The notes beneath the pieces were generated by a model. It was not told the DNA's origin and did no database searches. It worked only from the letters and a program-made list of their open reading frames with translations. A stretch of DNA of 64,000 nt, taken from contig CAZGWD010000010.1 in the NCBI GenBank assembly GCA_964529415.1, positions 1-64,000 of the forward strand. Reading direction: 5' to 3'. This document shows, piece after piece, positions 45,332-53,801 of this stretch. Position 1 is the first letter of the stretch, and each line of letters opens with the position of its first letter. A program made the position numbers and the translations under genes. The DNA comes from CAYMPH01 sp964529415 (GTDB lineage Bacteria > Spirochaetota > UBA4802 > UBA5550).

Positions 45332-45943
45332 TTATTTATATTTTTTAAATATCTCTTCAGCTGCATCATAAAGATTTTGACAGACGATTTGAGGTTTTAC
45401 CTCAAGTTCATTCAGATGTCTGCTCCCATGGCCAGTTAAAACATAAATTGATCCTGAACCGGCATTCAGGCCCATTTCCACATCAGAACCGTGATCTCCG
45501 ATTACAAATGAATTTTTAATGTCTAAATTATATTTCTGTTCAGCCAGCTTTACAAAATGAACAGACGGTTTTCTGCATAAGCATTCATCTTCAATCAGAT
45601 GCGGACAGCAGTAAACCTCCTGAATATTAATACCATTATCGCATAAAATTTTCAAAAAGCCGTTATTGAATTTCTGATATTGCTCAATTGTAAAATTTTT
45701 TCTTCCTATTCCTGTCTGGTTGGTTACTATGAATAGTAAAAATTTCTCCTGCAGCATTTTCATGGCTTCGATCGATCCGGGAATAAAATCAAGTTTTTCA
45801 ATTTCATAAAGATCACCGACATCTTCATTAATGGTGCCGTCCCTGTCGAAAAACACTGCACGCTTTTTATTTTCTATTTTCAAATTACAGTTTTCCTGAT
45901 TTAACAGATTTTGATATAAAGCCTCATCGACCTTCTTTTTCAA
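45332..45943 (-). CDS. gmhB: D-glycero-D-manno-heptose-1,7-bisphosphate phosphatase-like
   Basis: A HAD superfamily (subclass IIIA) phosphatase of about 203 residues. Motif I FFDRDGTIN with the nucleophilic Asp, motif II VTNQTGIGR, a zinc-binding loop with CCPH and CLCRKP, and motif III GDHGSDVEMG are all visible. This pattern is that of GmhB, which removes the 7-phosphate in ADP-heptose synthesis for LPS, but histidinol-phosphate phosphatases look similar. The start is uncertain: TTG 45943 lacks a good ribosome site, and about 25 residues precede the fold. No other heptose gene is nearby. Confidence 0.82.
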   Translation of the reverse strand: MKKKVDEALYQNLLNQENCNLKIENKKRAVFFDRDGTINEDVGDLYEIEKLDFIPGSIEAMKMLQEKFLLFIVTNQTGIGRKNFTIEQYQKFNNGFLKILCDNGINIQEVYCCPHLIEDECLCRKPSVHFVKLAEQKYNLDIKNSFVIGDHGSDVEMGLNAGSGSIYVLTGHGSRHLNELEVKPQIVCQNLYDAAEEIFKKYK

Positions 45944-45951
45944 AAAATCAT

Positions 45952-46145
45952 TTCTACTTACATCTTTAATAATAAAAGATTAAGGGGATAAGGAGATAAA
46001 AAACAGGATAGATGATGAGATATTTATTAATTATTTTCATTTATTTCATTGATAATAATTGGTTTATACAAATATTTAAAAAAAAACATCCCCATATCTC
46101 TTGCATCTCCTTATCCCCTTTTCTTACACATAAATTCGGGTAGAA
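45952..46145. repeat. 194-bp element with 16-bp perfect inverted repeats
   Basis: AAGGGGATAAGGAGAT (45982-45997) and its exact reverse complement (46105-46120) are separated by 107 AT-rich bases. Outside them, TTCTAC (45952-45957) and GTAGAA (46140-46145) also pair. The gap between folD and gmhB is filled by this structure and contains no gene. It could be a small non-autonomous mobile element or an RNA structure read through from folD. Confidence 0.55.
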
Positions 46146-46183
46146 GTGAGTTTACAAAAAAAAAATGGATAAGAGGATGAGTC

Positions 46184-47065
46184 CTATTTATTCTGAAGTT
46201 TAAAAGCCTTTAAAGTATTTTTCAGAAGCATTGCAATTGTCATGGGACCGACTCCGCCCGGCACAGGCGTAATAGCTGAAGCAACTTCAGACACCTCATC
46301 GAATATCACATCTCCGGCAAGTTTTGTTTTCCCTGGATTTGCGGGATCATCAATGCGGTTCATGCCCACATCGATCACAACTGCTCCCTGCTTCACCATA
46401 GAGCCTGTAAGGGTGCCGTATCTTCCTGCTGCTGAAACAATAATATCAGCCTGTTTTGTAAAATAACCTATATCCCTGGTACCTGTGTGGCAGACAGTAA
46501 CAGTGCAGTTCGCCCTTGTGTTTTTCTGTATCATTAACGCTGCCATAGGCTTGCCGACAATATTGCTTCTGCCTATTACAACCATGTGTTTTCCCTTGAG
46601 GTCAGGCACTGTTCTGTTGATCAGCTCCTGGCATCCGGCCGGAGTGCACGGATAAAATCCATCCTCGCCGATCAGCATTTTGCCGACATTTACAGGATGA
46701 AAGCAGTCAACATCTTTTATAGGGTTAATGGTATTTATAACAAGATTTTCATTTATTCCTGATGGCAGGGGGAGCTGCACAAGAATTCCATTTACAGTGC
46801 TGTCTGCATTTAGCCTGTTTATCAGATCAATCAGTTCGCGTTCACTTGTTGTTTTCTGAAGCCTGAATTCAAAAGATGTAATTCCTGTGTCCGCACAGGC
46901 CTTTATTTTATTTCGCACATATACTGCGGAAGCAGCGTCATCTCCTACAAGAACAACAGCAAGGCCTATTTCCTTGCCGGTTTTTTCCTTGATCAGATCC
47001 GCCTCGGATTTTATTTCAGCCCTGATATCAGCCGCGATTTTTTTTCCGTCTATTATTTCAGCCAT
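46184..47065 (-). CDS. folD: Bifunctional methylene-THF dehydrogenase/cyclohydrolase
   Basis: A full-length 293-residue FolD, which oxidises 5,10-methylene-tetrahydrofolate and hydrolyses the product to 10-formyl-tetrahydrofolate in one-carbon metabolism. The active-site Lys lies in YVRNKIKACADTGI; further landmarks are GILVQLPLP, DGFYPCTPAG, the NADP-binding GRSNIVGKPMA, and VIDVGMNRID with TPVPGGVGPMTI at the C-terminus. GAGGA precedes the ATG by seven bases. It is transcribed alone towards the gmhB-like gene, with the inverted repeat element between them. Confidence 0.97.
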   Translation of the reverse strand: MAEIIDGKKIAADIRAEIKSEADLIKEKTGKEIGLAVVLVGDDAASAVYVRNKIKACADTGITSFEFRLQKTTSERELIDLINRLNADSTVNGILVQLPLPSGINENLVINTINPIKDVDCFHPVNVGKMLIGEDGFYPCTPAGCQELINRTVPDLKGKHMVVIGRSNIVGKPMAALMIQKNTRANCTVTVCHTGTRDIGYFTKQADIIVSAAGRYGTLTGSMVKQGAVVIDVGMNRIDDPANPGKTKLAGDVIFDEVSEVASAITPVPGGVGPMTIAMLLKNTLKAFKLQNK

Positions 47066-47254
47066 TGTTTTTCCTCACATGCAGTCATTCCCGGTAATTC
47101 GCTGCACTTCAATTTTTTCAGTGAAGTCATTGTTCAGAACAAACGAGGGAATCTATAATTTATACAGTATTGTGAATAAATACAATTTATCTGATATTAT
47201 TTTTATATGACAAGAAAAATTAATTTTATAAAGCAATAATTATTACAAATTCGT

Positions 47255-47283
47255 GGAACCATTTTACAACATTTGCGGTCTAA
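47255..47283 (+). promoter_or_regulatory. ECF-sigma-type promoter of the Spy/ECF operon
   Basis: GGAACC (47255-47260), 17 bases, then GTCTAA (47278-47283) match the GGAAC / GTCTAA pattern of RpoE-like ECF promoters. The start codon of the first gene is 28 bases beyond. The operon encodes its own ECF sigma factor at 48518, so self-activation is a natural reading. Confidence 0.6.
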
Positions 47284-47311
47284 CAGGCAATACAATTAAA
47301 AGGAGACATAT

Positions 47312-47710
47312 ATGAAAAAATTACTGCTTGGACTTATAATATCTGCTGTTGCCTTATTTGCAGCAGGTGAACTTCTTGCAAGAGGCGGAGGCCATGGTTG
47401 CGGAGACTGCGACGGTCCGGGGTATGGAAACGGACCTGGAGGGCCAGGATACGGAAAACATTCTGTAATGAAAAAAGAACTCGGATTAACCGAAAAACAG
47501 GAACAGCAGATGTTCGACATTGGAACCAAATACAGACAGAAATTTTTTGACAGCAAAAACGATCCTGAAAAAATAAAAGCTTTAAGAGAAGAAAAAAGAA
47601 AAGAAATGGATTCAGTTCTTACAAAAGAACAGCTTGAAAAGCTGAAAAAATTTCATGAACAAAAAGGAAAAAGACATAATGGTCATGGACCACACGGTGA
47701 CGGGAAGTAA
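47312..47710 (+). CDS. CpxP/Spy-like periplasmic protein
   Basis: A 132-residue exported protein. Signal peptide at about 1-23, then a Gly/Cys/His-rich segment (GGGHGCGDCDGPGYGNGPGGPGYG), then a helical domain with LGLTEKQEQQMFDI and DSVLTKEQLEKLKKF, the LTxxQ-type repeats of the Spy/CpxP/ZraP group, and a His-rich tail. Such proteins act as chaperones or metal sensors in the periplasm. AAGGAG precedes the ATG by six bases, and an ECF-type promoter lies just upstream. It is the first gene of the operon with a second family member and an ECF sigma factor. Confidence 0.85.
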   Translation: MKKLLLGLIISAVALFAAGELLARGGGHGCGDCDGPGYGNGPGGPGYGKHSVMKKELGLTEKQEQQMFDIGTKYRQKFFDSKNDPEKIKALREEKRKEMDSVLTKEQLEKLKKFHEQKGKRHNGHGPHGDGK

Positions 47711-47747
47711 CTCTTGATTCAGGGAATGTCCCGGAAGCAGGAAAATT

Positions 47748-47850
47748 CCTCCCACTTGACTGGGGAGGTCGGGAGGGGGTGAAATGAAATTCCGGTTCAA
47801 ATCGGAATTCTGAATCACCCTCCCCTCACCCCTCACATAGATGGATGGGG
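47748..47850. repeat. Palindromic element within the ECF operon
   Basis: GGGAGGGGGTGA (47771-47782) pairs, with a bulge, with TCACCCTCCCC (47815-47825), and inside these AATTCCG (47788-47794) pairs perfectly with CGGAATT (47803-47809). The structure could reduce transcription between the first gene and the rest, or protect the first transcript. It has the composition of the other repeat elements in the window. Confidence 0.5.
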
Positions 47851-47880
47851 AAAACAATTTTGTCTGAAGGTGAATTTTTT

Positions 47881-48024
47881 ATGAATTTAACGACTTTTAT
47901 ACTTGCGGGATTACTTATAATTTATATTATACAAATAATTGAAAATATATTTCAATTTATTATTGAACTAATTTTTTTTCATAACAACAAAAAGCCCGGA
48001 ATAAAAAATCAGGCTATGGATTAA
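47881..48024 (+). CDS. 47-residue membrane protein
   Basis: A short open frame, MNLTTFILAGLLIIYIIQ and onward, with one hydrophobic segment spanning about residues 4-34 followed by a basic tail (HNNKKPGIKNQ). AAGGTG stands eight bases before the ATG. It lies between the two Spy-like genes, in the same direction, so it is a plausible small membrane component of the ECF system, for example a partner of the anti-sigma factor. Chance is hard to exclude for so short a frame in AT-rich DNA. Confidence 0.5.
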   Translation: MNLTTFILAGLLIIYIIQIIENIFQFIIELIFFHNNKKPGIKNQAMD

Positions 48025-48044
48025 GCGAACAGGATAACCTACAA

Positions 48045-48521
48045 ATGGAGAATCAGGTGAAAACTTTAATAACATCTTTTATTATATTGCTGTGTTTTGT
48101 TATGGCATCAGATCTCAGTGCACGGCCGGATGACAGAATGATGGACGGAATGGATTCTGAAGGACATAGACATGGTCCGAGGCATCGCAATAATATTTTT
48201 TCAGATCTTGATTATCTCAGAAACACCCTTAAGTTCAGCGAAGACCAGATAACAAAAATCGAAAAGATTAATTCAGATCACAGGACTGAAATGACAAAAT
48301 ACAGATCTCAGATTGAACCAAAAAAAGAAGAGCTTAAAAATCTCATTCTTGATAAAAATATAAATTTTGAAAAAATCAGATCAAAGCTTAAGGAAATTTC
48401 AGAGATTGATGTGGAAATAAGAATCCTTTTCATAAAACACAGGATTGAAATAGAAAATATCATGACTCCGGATCAGAAAAAAATGATGCGCAAAGGCAGA
48501 ATGGGCAGGAAAGGTTTATGA
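48045..48521 (+). CDS. Spy/CpxP-like periplasmic sensor (heavy-metal-sensor type)
   Basis: A 158-residue exported protein with a signal peptide (cleavage near LSA-RP), a short Met/His-rich stretch (MMDGMDSEGHRHGPRHR), and a long alpha-helical domain: LKFSEDQITKIEKI, then a coiled stretch with IRSKLKEISEID, and IMTPDQKKMMRKG. This is the fold of CnrX, ZraP and Spy. The Met and His residues could bind metal. The ATG at 48045 has a distant AGGA; a GTG at 48057 has GGAG six bases upstream and may be the true start. Its stop overlaps the ECF sigma gene by four bases, which ties the two functionally. Confidence 0.82.
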   Translation: MENQVKTLITSFIILLCFVMASDLSARPDDRMMDGMDSEGHRHGPRHRNNIFSDLDYLRNTLKFSEDQITKIEKINSDHRTEMTKYRSQIEPKKEELKNLILDKNINFEKIRSKLKEISEIDVEIRILFIKHRIEIENIMTPDQKKMMRKGRMGRKGL

Positions 48522-49015
48522 CCGAAAAAGATTTTGCTGAAATAATAAATACTTCAAAAAGCATCGTTCTTTCTGCTATCAGCAGTCATCTTTCAGAAAA
48601 TTATTATATGGTAATAGATGATGTTGTTCAGGAAACGTATCTGAGGGCATATAAAAGCATTTCCAGAAACAGCTTCAGGGGGGATTCATCAATAAACACC
48701 TGGCTTTACACAATAGCAAAAAATGAATCCCTGCGGATGAACGAGAAGCTGAACCGTGAGGAAAAAAAATTCAGCAGAAGCCTGGAACAATACGTTCCGG
48801 AGATTAATGAAAAAAACGAAGAACGCGAAGATATAGATGAACTGTATGTAAATATAATGAAACTTCCGCCAGGATACATGAATGTAATGAAGCTTGTTGC
48901 AGAGGGATATTCAGAAAAGGAAATTGCATTGAAGCTCGGAATCAAACAGGGCACTGTCAAGTCAAGGGCTTCACGCGGCAGAGAAATTCTGAAAAAAATT
49001 TACGAAGGGGGTTAA
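48518..49015 (+). CDS. ECF-family RNA polymerase sigma factor
   Basis: A 165-residue sigma-70 family protein. Region 2 is seen at about 20-85 (VQETYLRAYKS, DSSINTWLYTIAKNESLR) and region 4 at about 105-160 (LPPGYMNVMKLVAEGYSEKEIALKLGIKQGTVKSRASRGREIL). No regions 1 or 3, as usual for ECF factors. It overlaps the upstream sensor gene as ATGA and is followed by a membrane protein gene three bases on. The order sensor, sigma, membrane protein resembles cnr-type metal response loci. It probably reads the GGAACC/GTCTAA promoter at 47255. Confidence 0.93.
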   Translation: MTEKDFAEIINTSKSIVLSAISSHLSENYYMVIDDVVQETYLRAYKSISRNSFRGDSSINTWLYTIAKNESLRMNEKLNREEKKFSRSLEQYVPEINEKNEEREDIDELYVNIMKLPPGYMNVMKLVAEGYSEKEIALKLGIKQGTVKSRASRGREILKKIYEGG

Positions 49016-49018
49016 TCC

Positions 49019-49432
49019 ATGAAAATCAATAATTTTTATAAAAATAAAATGAACGAGGAAATCAGCAAAAGGATTGAAAGCAGAGAATGGGATTTTAAAA
49101 TTGCTGCATCTGTAATGGATAAAAGAAAAAACTCCATAAAAAAAATATTTTATTCAGCCTCAATTTCATCTCTTGCTGCAGCTGCTGTTATCGCTTTTAT
49201 TTTATCAGGAGTTTTTAACAGCAAAAACGAAGGGCTGATATACGATGAATTTATAACAGCTCAGATAAAAGGCACATACGATTCAGCGCTTCCTGTTAAA
49301 AATAAAAATGCATCAAAAAAAGTTCAGATAAACAATAAAACAGATATCATTGAAAACTCAAACCAGAACAATGCGGATATTATTGCAGAGGATATTGACT
49401 CGCTGATTTCAGATACACTCGCGTTGAGATAA
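49019..49432 (+). CDS. Probable anti-sigma factor, single membrane span
   Basis: A 137-residue protein with a basic cytoplasmic N-terminus of about 42 residues (containing SREWDFKIAASVM), one membrane helix near residues 46-64 and a hydrophilic periplasmic part rich in Asn and Lys. Immediate position after the ECF sigma gene, 3 bases apart with AAGGGGG upstream, and this topology argue for an anti-sigma factor that holds the sigma at the membrane. No ZAS zinc motif (HxxxCxxC) is visible, so the binding segment is of another type. The gene is convergent with the helicase, one base away. Confidence 0.7.
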   Translation: MKINNFYKNKMNEEISKRIESREWDFKIAASVMDKRKNSIKKIFYSASISSLAAAAVIAFILSGVFNSKNEGLIYDEFITAQIKGTYDSALPVKNKNASKKVQINNKTDIIENSNQNNADIIAEDIDSLISDTLALR

Positions 49433-49433
49433 A

Positions 49434-52217
49434 TTATTTTTCTGAAGAGACAACACCTGCACTGACAAGAGTAACAGAAGATTTTATTCCGGCATAACCC
49501 CTGTATTTATCCAGTAGATTCTGCTTATCCCTGTTCTGTTTTATGATGCTGTTTCTTGTACGGGTAATCGCACTTTTCATATCCTTGCCGTACCATTTCA
49601 TCTGCCCCTGCTGCAGATCAAGTTTATGCTCAAGTTCCGCAATGCTTCTGTCATAGGATATTTTTATTTTTTCTATTTCAGGGTCGATATGAAGATCAAT
49701 ATCTCCGGATAAATCGTATATACGCTGTTTTACTTTTTCCCTGATTTTAATCTGCGCTTTTGAAAAATACGAACTTATGTTTTCTGATACTTCCCTGATA
49801 ATTCCGGATGAAACACCGCTCAAGATTTTAAAATTGTCTATATCCGAAAAAAATAATTCCAGATCTTCAATTTCAAATCTGTCAAGGATACCGGTTCCAT
49901 CTACAAATACAGAAATAAACTCTCTTGTTTCTTCCGCTGAAACAAATCTTGCAAGATAATTAAATATCATGCCGTGAAATTTTTTCGGGTGATCAATTGA
50001 TACGCAGCCTGTAAGCCCACCGAATTCGTCCATACCGCAGCTTGAGATAAGACCGTCAACTGCAGGATGTCCGAATGCAAGAAATTCAAGCCTCTCGTCA
50101 TCAAGGGCTTTTTCACTGCTGAATGATCCGAGAACCGGCTTTGTCACGCCCGGCATCACTACTTTATAAAGTCCTTTCTTGCCGTTCTCTGATATAATTT
50201 CTTTTGCAGAAGGGTCAGCCTCAGCAAGTTTTCTGATAAAATTTTCAATTCGAATGTTTGAAAAATTTCTTTCCTTCATGGTTATTTTATAATACTCATC
50301 ATAATTAAAATCAAGACGCTCTGCAACTGTCAGGTCAGCAAGTTTCTCATAGTTTATTCTTGCTGTTTCAAGCCTGTTCTCAATTTCCAGTTCAACATCT
50401 TTGCCTTTTCTTCTTCCGGAAGCCAAATCCATAAATAGCTGGTTCAGATTAAGCTCATCCTCCATTTCCCCCAGAAGAATATCAGGTGTACCTATGGAAT
50501 CTTCAAAAATTTTAATTTTACCGTCCAGAACCTCCAGCACCCTTTCTGCTACAGTTCCTTTTGTTGAAAAATTGTAAATGTGAACTTCTTTTTTCTGACC
50601 GAACCTGTGCAGTCTTCCTATTCTCTGCTCAATCTTTAGCGGCGACCACGGCAGATCATAATTTATTACTATATTGCAGAACTGGAGATTCCTGCCCTCG
50701 CCTCCTGCTTCAGTTGCTATAAGGATCTGGGAATCATTTTTAAATCGTGAAATTGCATCCTCTTTTTCATCTCCGGACATTGAACCGTTAAAAACCTCAA
50801 TTACATAATCCGAGAGAAGATCCTTTAAATAATCCTGCGTTGTTTTGAACTGCGTAAATATAAGAATCTTTTTATCTCCGCGTTTCATTCTGATATCTAT
50901 CAGCTCTAAAAGTTTTTCGCCTTTTTTATCCTTATCAATATTCGAGGCAAGGGTAATAAGGCCTTTTAAAGTTCTGATCTCAGCTTCTGTCTCTTCACGG
51001 GTTTTCCTCACTGTTGCGTCTTCCATCCCGTCAATATCGTCTATATCATCTTCATTCAATTCATCTTCATTTATAGTTTTTGAAACAGATGAGTTGTTTT
51101 TTTCAAGCATCTCCTCAAGACGCGCTGTTCTTTTCTTTAAAGCTGAATACAAAGCATGGGTGGATGAGTCGAGCAGTTTCTGAAACACTGTCATGACAAA
51201 ACCGAGAGCCCTGTTTTCCGACTGAATAGCCCTGTTGAATTCTTCGGCAACGTATCTTGTAGTCTGGGTATAGAGCTCCATCTCATCATAATAAAGATCA
51301 AACCTGATTGTTTTTGCCCGCCTGATAGTAAAGCCGCCTACTTCCTTCTTCGTCCTTCGTATTATCACTGAAGATAATTTCTGCCTCAAATTTGAAGCAG
51401 ATGACGTATCAATGCAGTACTCATTGTAAAATGAATTAAAAGGTCCGAGAATATTTTTATCAACCAGATGTATGAGAAAATAAAGCTCTTCAAGCTTGCC
51501 CCTGAAAGGAGTTGCTGACAGGAGCAGCAAAGCCCTGGTTCTCGCGCAGATTATTTCGGCAGTTGTATAGGCCTGGGTTGAATGCTTGGAATCTCTTCTG
51601 AGCCTGTGGGCCTCATCGAAAATAACAGCATCCCAGTCTGTTCTCATCATATCATCATAAAAAGATTTGCTTTTGATAAAATCTATTGAGCATAAAATTT
51701 TACCGTGCTCATTCCAGGGATTTTTATTTTTTACAGCTTTAACTGTTTTTTTATAAAGATTCCGGTCCATGATCATGAATTCTTCATTGAACTTGCTTCT
51801 CATTTCATTCTGCCACTGATAAAGAAGCGATGCAGGGCAAACGATCAGTATTCTTTTGTAATTGTGCCTGTATATCAGCTCCTTGATAACAAGTCCTGCT
51901 TCAACAGTCTTGCCAAGTCCTACTTCATCAGCGAGCAAAATTCTGTGATTGAGCGAATTAACGATCCTGTGCGTGCTTTCCACCTGGTGCGCGAGAATTC
52001 TGGTTCTGGAATTTGACAGAGATAAAATTTTATTGTACGAATAGGCAAGCTGGAGAAGAAGCGCCTCGTTTTTCAGAAGAAACCTTGACGGATCTGATTG
52101 AAAACCCCGTTCAGTTATTTCAGCGTATAGGCGTGCATCATCCACCTCCTCGGATTCCACAATAGGAGTTACAGATGAAAAAAGATCCTGTTCCAGTTCG
52201 TATAGTTCAGATTGCAT
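49434..52217 (-). CDS. SNF2/RapA-like helicase
   Basis: A 927-residue superfamily 2 helicase of the SWI/SNF class. Walker A ADEVGLGKTVEAG with Lys103, motif II DEAH at 201-204, motif III LLLSATPFRG, and the C-terminal helicase domain with KILIFTQFKTTQDYL, ATEAGGEGRNLQFCN and QRIGRLHRFGQKKEV are all present. After residue 620 comes a long region without a recognised domain and a helical tail. RapA recycles RNA polymerase; this protein lacks RapA's N-terminal Tudor-like domains, so its partner may differ. GAGG precedes the ATG by eight bases. No methylase or other restriction gene is near, so I see no defence locus. Confidence 0.9.
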   Translation of the reverse strand: MQSELYELEQDLFSSVTPIVESEEVDDARLYAEITERGFQSDPSRFLLKNEALLLQLAYSYNKILSLSNSRTRILAHQVESTHRIVNSLNHRILLADEVGLGKTVEAGLVIKELIYRHNYKRILIVCPASLLYQWQNEMRSKFNEEFMIMDRNLYKKTVKAVKNKNPWNEHGKILCSIDFIKSKSFYDDMMRTDWDAVIFDEAHRLRRDSKHSTQAYTTAEIICARTRALLLLSATPFRGKLEELYFLIHLVDKNILGPFNSFYNEYCIDTSSASNLRQKLSSVIIRRTKKEVGGFTIRRAKTIRFDLYYDEMELYTQTTRYVAEEFNRAIQSENRALGFVMTVFQKLLDSSTHALYSALKKRTARLEEMLEKNNSSVSKTINEDELNEDDIDDIDGMEDATVRKTREETEAEIRTLKGLITLASNIDKDKKGEKLLELIDIRMKRGDKKILIFTQFKTTQDYLKDLLSDYVIEVFNGSMSGDEKEDAISRFKNDSQILIATEAGGEGRNLQFCNIVINYDLPWSPLKIEQRIGRLHRFGQKKEVHIYNFSTKGTVAERVLEVLDGKIKIFEDSIGTPDILLGEMEDELNLNQLFMDLASGRRKGKDVELEIENRLETARINYEKLADLTVAERLDFNYDEYYKITMKERNFSNIRIENFIRKLAEADPSAKEIISENGKKGLYKVVMPGVTKPVLGSFSSEKALDDERLEFLAFGHPAVDGLISSCGMDEFGGLTGCVSIDHPKKFHGMIFNYLARFVSAEETREFISVFVDGTGILDRFEIEDLELFFSDIDNFKILSGVSSGIIREVSENISSYFSKAQIKIREKVKQRIYDLSGDIDLHIDPEIEKIKISYDRSIAELEHKLDLQQGQMKWYGKDMKSAITRTRNSIIKQNRDKQNLLDKYRGYAGIKSSVTLVSAGVVSSEK

Positions 52218-52638
52218 TATGGGAGCCTCTAAAAAATAGTTTTTTACCCCCTCTTTTATTCTCCCCCTTAAACCAAGGGGGAGCGAGTGGGGGTTGAAAA
52301 ACTAATTTTTACCTATGTTGTGAACCTGCCGAACAGGAGGTTCCAATGTCGAAGCCGCACACGATGTGCAAATTGGCTTCGACCAAGGGAATGTCAATAA
52401 AATGATTTATCGATATTCCCTTATTTTTAAATAGAAGAGGTTTCCTAAATCTATTTTATAGAGGTGACATAATTCTTCGGGAATGGATTAATTACAAGTA
52501 AATTTTTTCAGAGAAATGAAAGACCATTAATAAATTTAAATAAGTCTACAAGCTTCAGCTTCGTCACATTCTACATAAAAAAATCTTTCGGATTAAGTCG
52601 TAATTCATCAAATACTTTTCCCAACTTTTGATAAAACA
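52218..52638. other. Intergenic region with two hairpin elements
   Basis: No intact gene is seen. A perfect 9-bp hairpin lies at 52261-52283 (CTCCCCCTT, loop AAACC, AAGGGGGAG). A second inverted repeat pairs 52348-52356 (GTCGAAGCC) with 52375-52383 (GGCTTCGAC) and encloses a smaller GCAC/GTGC stem. Both are of the dispersed repeat type. The rest is AT-rich and grades into the decayed receiver gene. Confidence 0.5.
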
Positions 52639-52692
52639 TTAATATAGAAGTTTTGTAACTGCATCGTCAATTATAAGAATTCTTTTTGCCAA
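52639..52692 (-). pseudogene. Decayed response regulator remnant
   Basis: On the minus strand a TTG at 52692 with GGAG five bases upstream begins MAKRILIIDDAVTKLLY and then meets a stop. The first residues are those of a receiver domain (KRILIIDD). Further receiver-like words (VECDEAEACRLI) occur about 90 bases downstream in another frame. The likely reading is a receiver gene broken by frameshifts and stops, directly after the GGDEF gene. It is short, so the case rests on the motif and the ribosome site. Confidence 0.45.
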
Positions 52693-52780
52693 TTTTTCTC
52701 CAATAAACGAACTTTTTGTAATCTATAAATTGTGCAGAGCTACAGCATTTATCAGCAGTCAAATAAAGCAGATACAAAAA

Positions 52781-53749
52781 CTAAATTATTCCATACTTCC
52801 CCAGTACAACCTTATCACGTCCCTGAGATTTGGCTTCATACAGTGCATGGTCGGTTGATTTTAAAAAAATATCCAGTGAAAGATCGCTGTCAGGCATAAC
52901 AGAAGCAAAACCGCAACTGACGGTAACGTGTTTCGATTGCGTAACATGCTTTATATTAATCTCATTTACAAACTTGCGGATATTCTCAGCCACAAGGAAA
53001 GCGCCGTCATTATCAGTCTCTCCAAGCACAAGAACAAATTCTTCTCCGCCATAACGGGCTGCGAAATCGGAAGCGCGGGAAGCTGCACGTGACACCTGAG
53101 CAGCAACCTCTCTCAAACAAACATCTCCAGCCAGGTGTCCATATTCATCATTAAAAAGTTTAAAATTATCAATATCTACCATTACAAAAGCAATAGGTTT
53201 TTTAGCCCGAATGCAGCGCCTCCACTCTCGAACAGATAATTCATCAAACATACGCCGGTTGGGGATGCCGGTCAGGGCATCAGTTGAGGAAAGGTGCTTA
53301 AGTTCTTTATTAGCTACATTAAGCTGATGAGACATGTCCACCAGCGAACGCTGCATTCCTACAAGCCGCTGCATTGCTTTTACTTTAGCCTGAAAAACAA
53401 CCTTGCTGACAGGTTTCATCAGATAATCATCACCGCCAACCTGTATACCGCGCGCCAGGTTTTTATCATCAGTCATGCCGGTCAGAAAAATAATCGCCGT
53501 CCAGTCATTGATACGCTCTAATGCGCGAATCTGTTTTGCAATCTCATATCCGTCTATATCGGGCAATTGAATATCAAGAAGGATAATATCAGGGTGTTCT
53601 TTGGAATACAGACTAATAGCATCTGCACCATTCTCGGCAATCAACGGCTGTTTGATTTCCATGCATTCGAGGTAATTACAAAGCATTTTCAAGGTGGTTT
53701 TGCTGTCTTCAACAAGCAATACTTTAAATGTCTCTGCTGTATTATCCAT
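52781..53749 (-). CDS. Receiver-GGDEF diguanylate cyclase
   Basis: A 322-residue regulator of the PleD type with one receiver (about 1-125; LLVEDSKTT, phosphoacceptor in LLDIQLPDIDG, KPV) and a GGDEF domain (about 155-320). The active site GGEEF is intact (ARYGGEEFVLVLG), and RASD five residues before it is a complete inhibitory I-site, so c-di-GMP synthesis with product feedback is expected. Phosphorylation of the receiver should drive dimerisation and activity. AGGA precedes the ATG. It may counteract the HD-GYP protein encoded 1.7 kb upstream. Confidence 0.95.
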   Translation of the reverse strand: MDNTAETFKVLLVEDSKTTLKMLCNYLECMEIKQPLIAENGADAISLYSKEHPDIILLDIQLPDIDGYEIAKQIRALERINDWTAIIFLTGMTDDKNLARGIQVGGDDYLMKPVSKVVFQAKVKAMQRLVGMQRSLVDMSHQLNVANKELKHLSSTDALTGIPNRRMFDELSVREWRRCIRAKKPIAFVMVDIDNFKLFNDEYGHLAGDVCLREVAAQVSRAASRASDFAARYGGEEFVLVLGETDNDGAFLVAENIRKFVNEINIKHVTQSKHVTVSCGFASVMPDSDLSLDIFLKSTDHALYEAKSQGRDKVVLGKYGII

Positions 53750-53801
53750 TTTTCATCCTGTTAACTTTCAATTTCCGGAATCAGCTGACAAATAAAATTA
53801 T

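Noticed and set aside
49434..52217. SNF2 helicase as part of a defence island
   Set aside because: No methyltransferase, nuclease, phospholipase or other defence gene is adjacent; neighbours are an ECF operon and a GGDEF protein.
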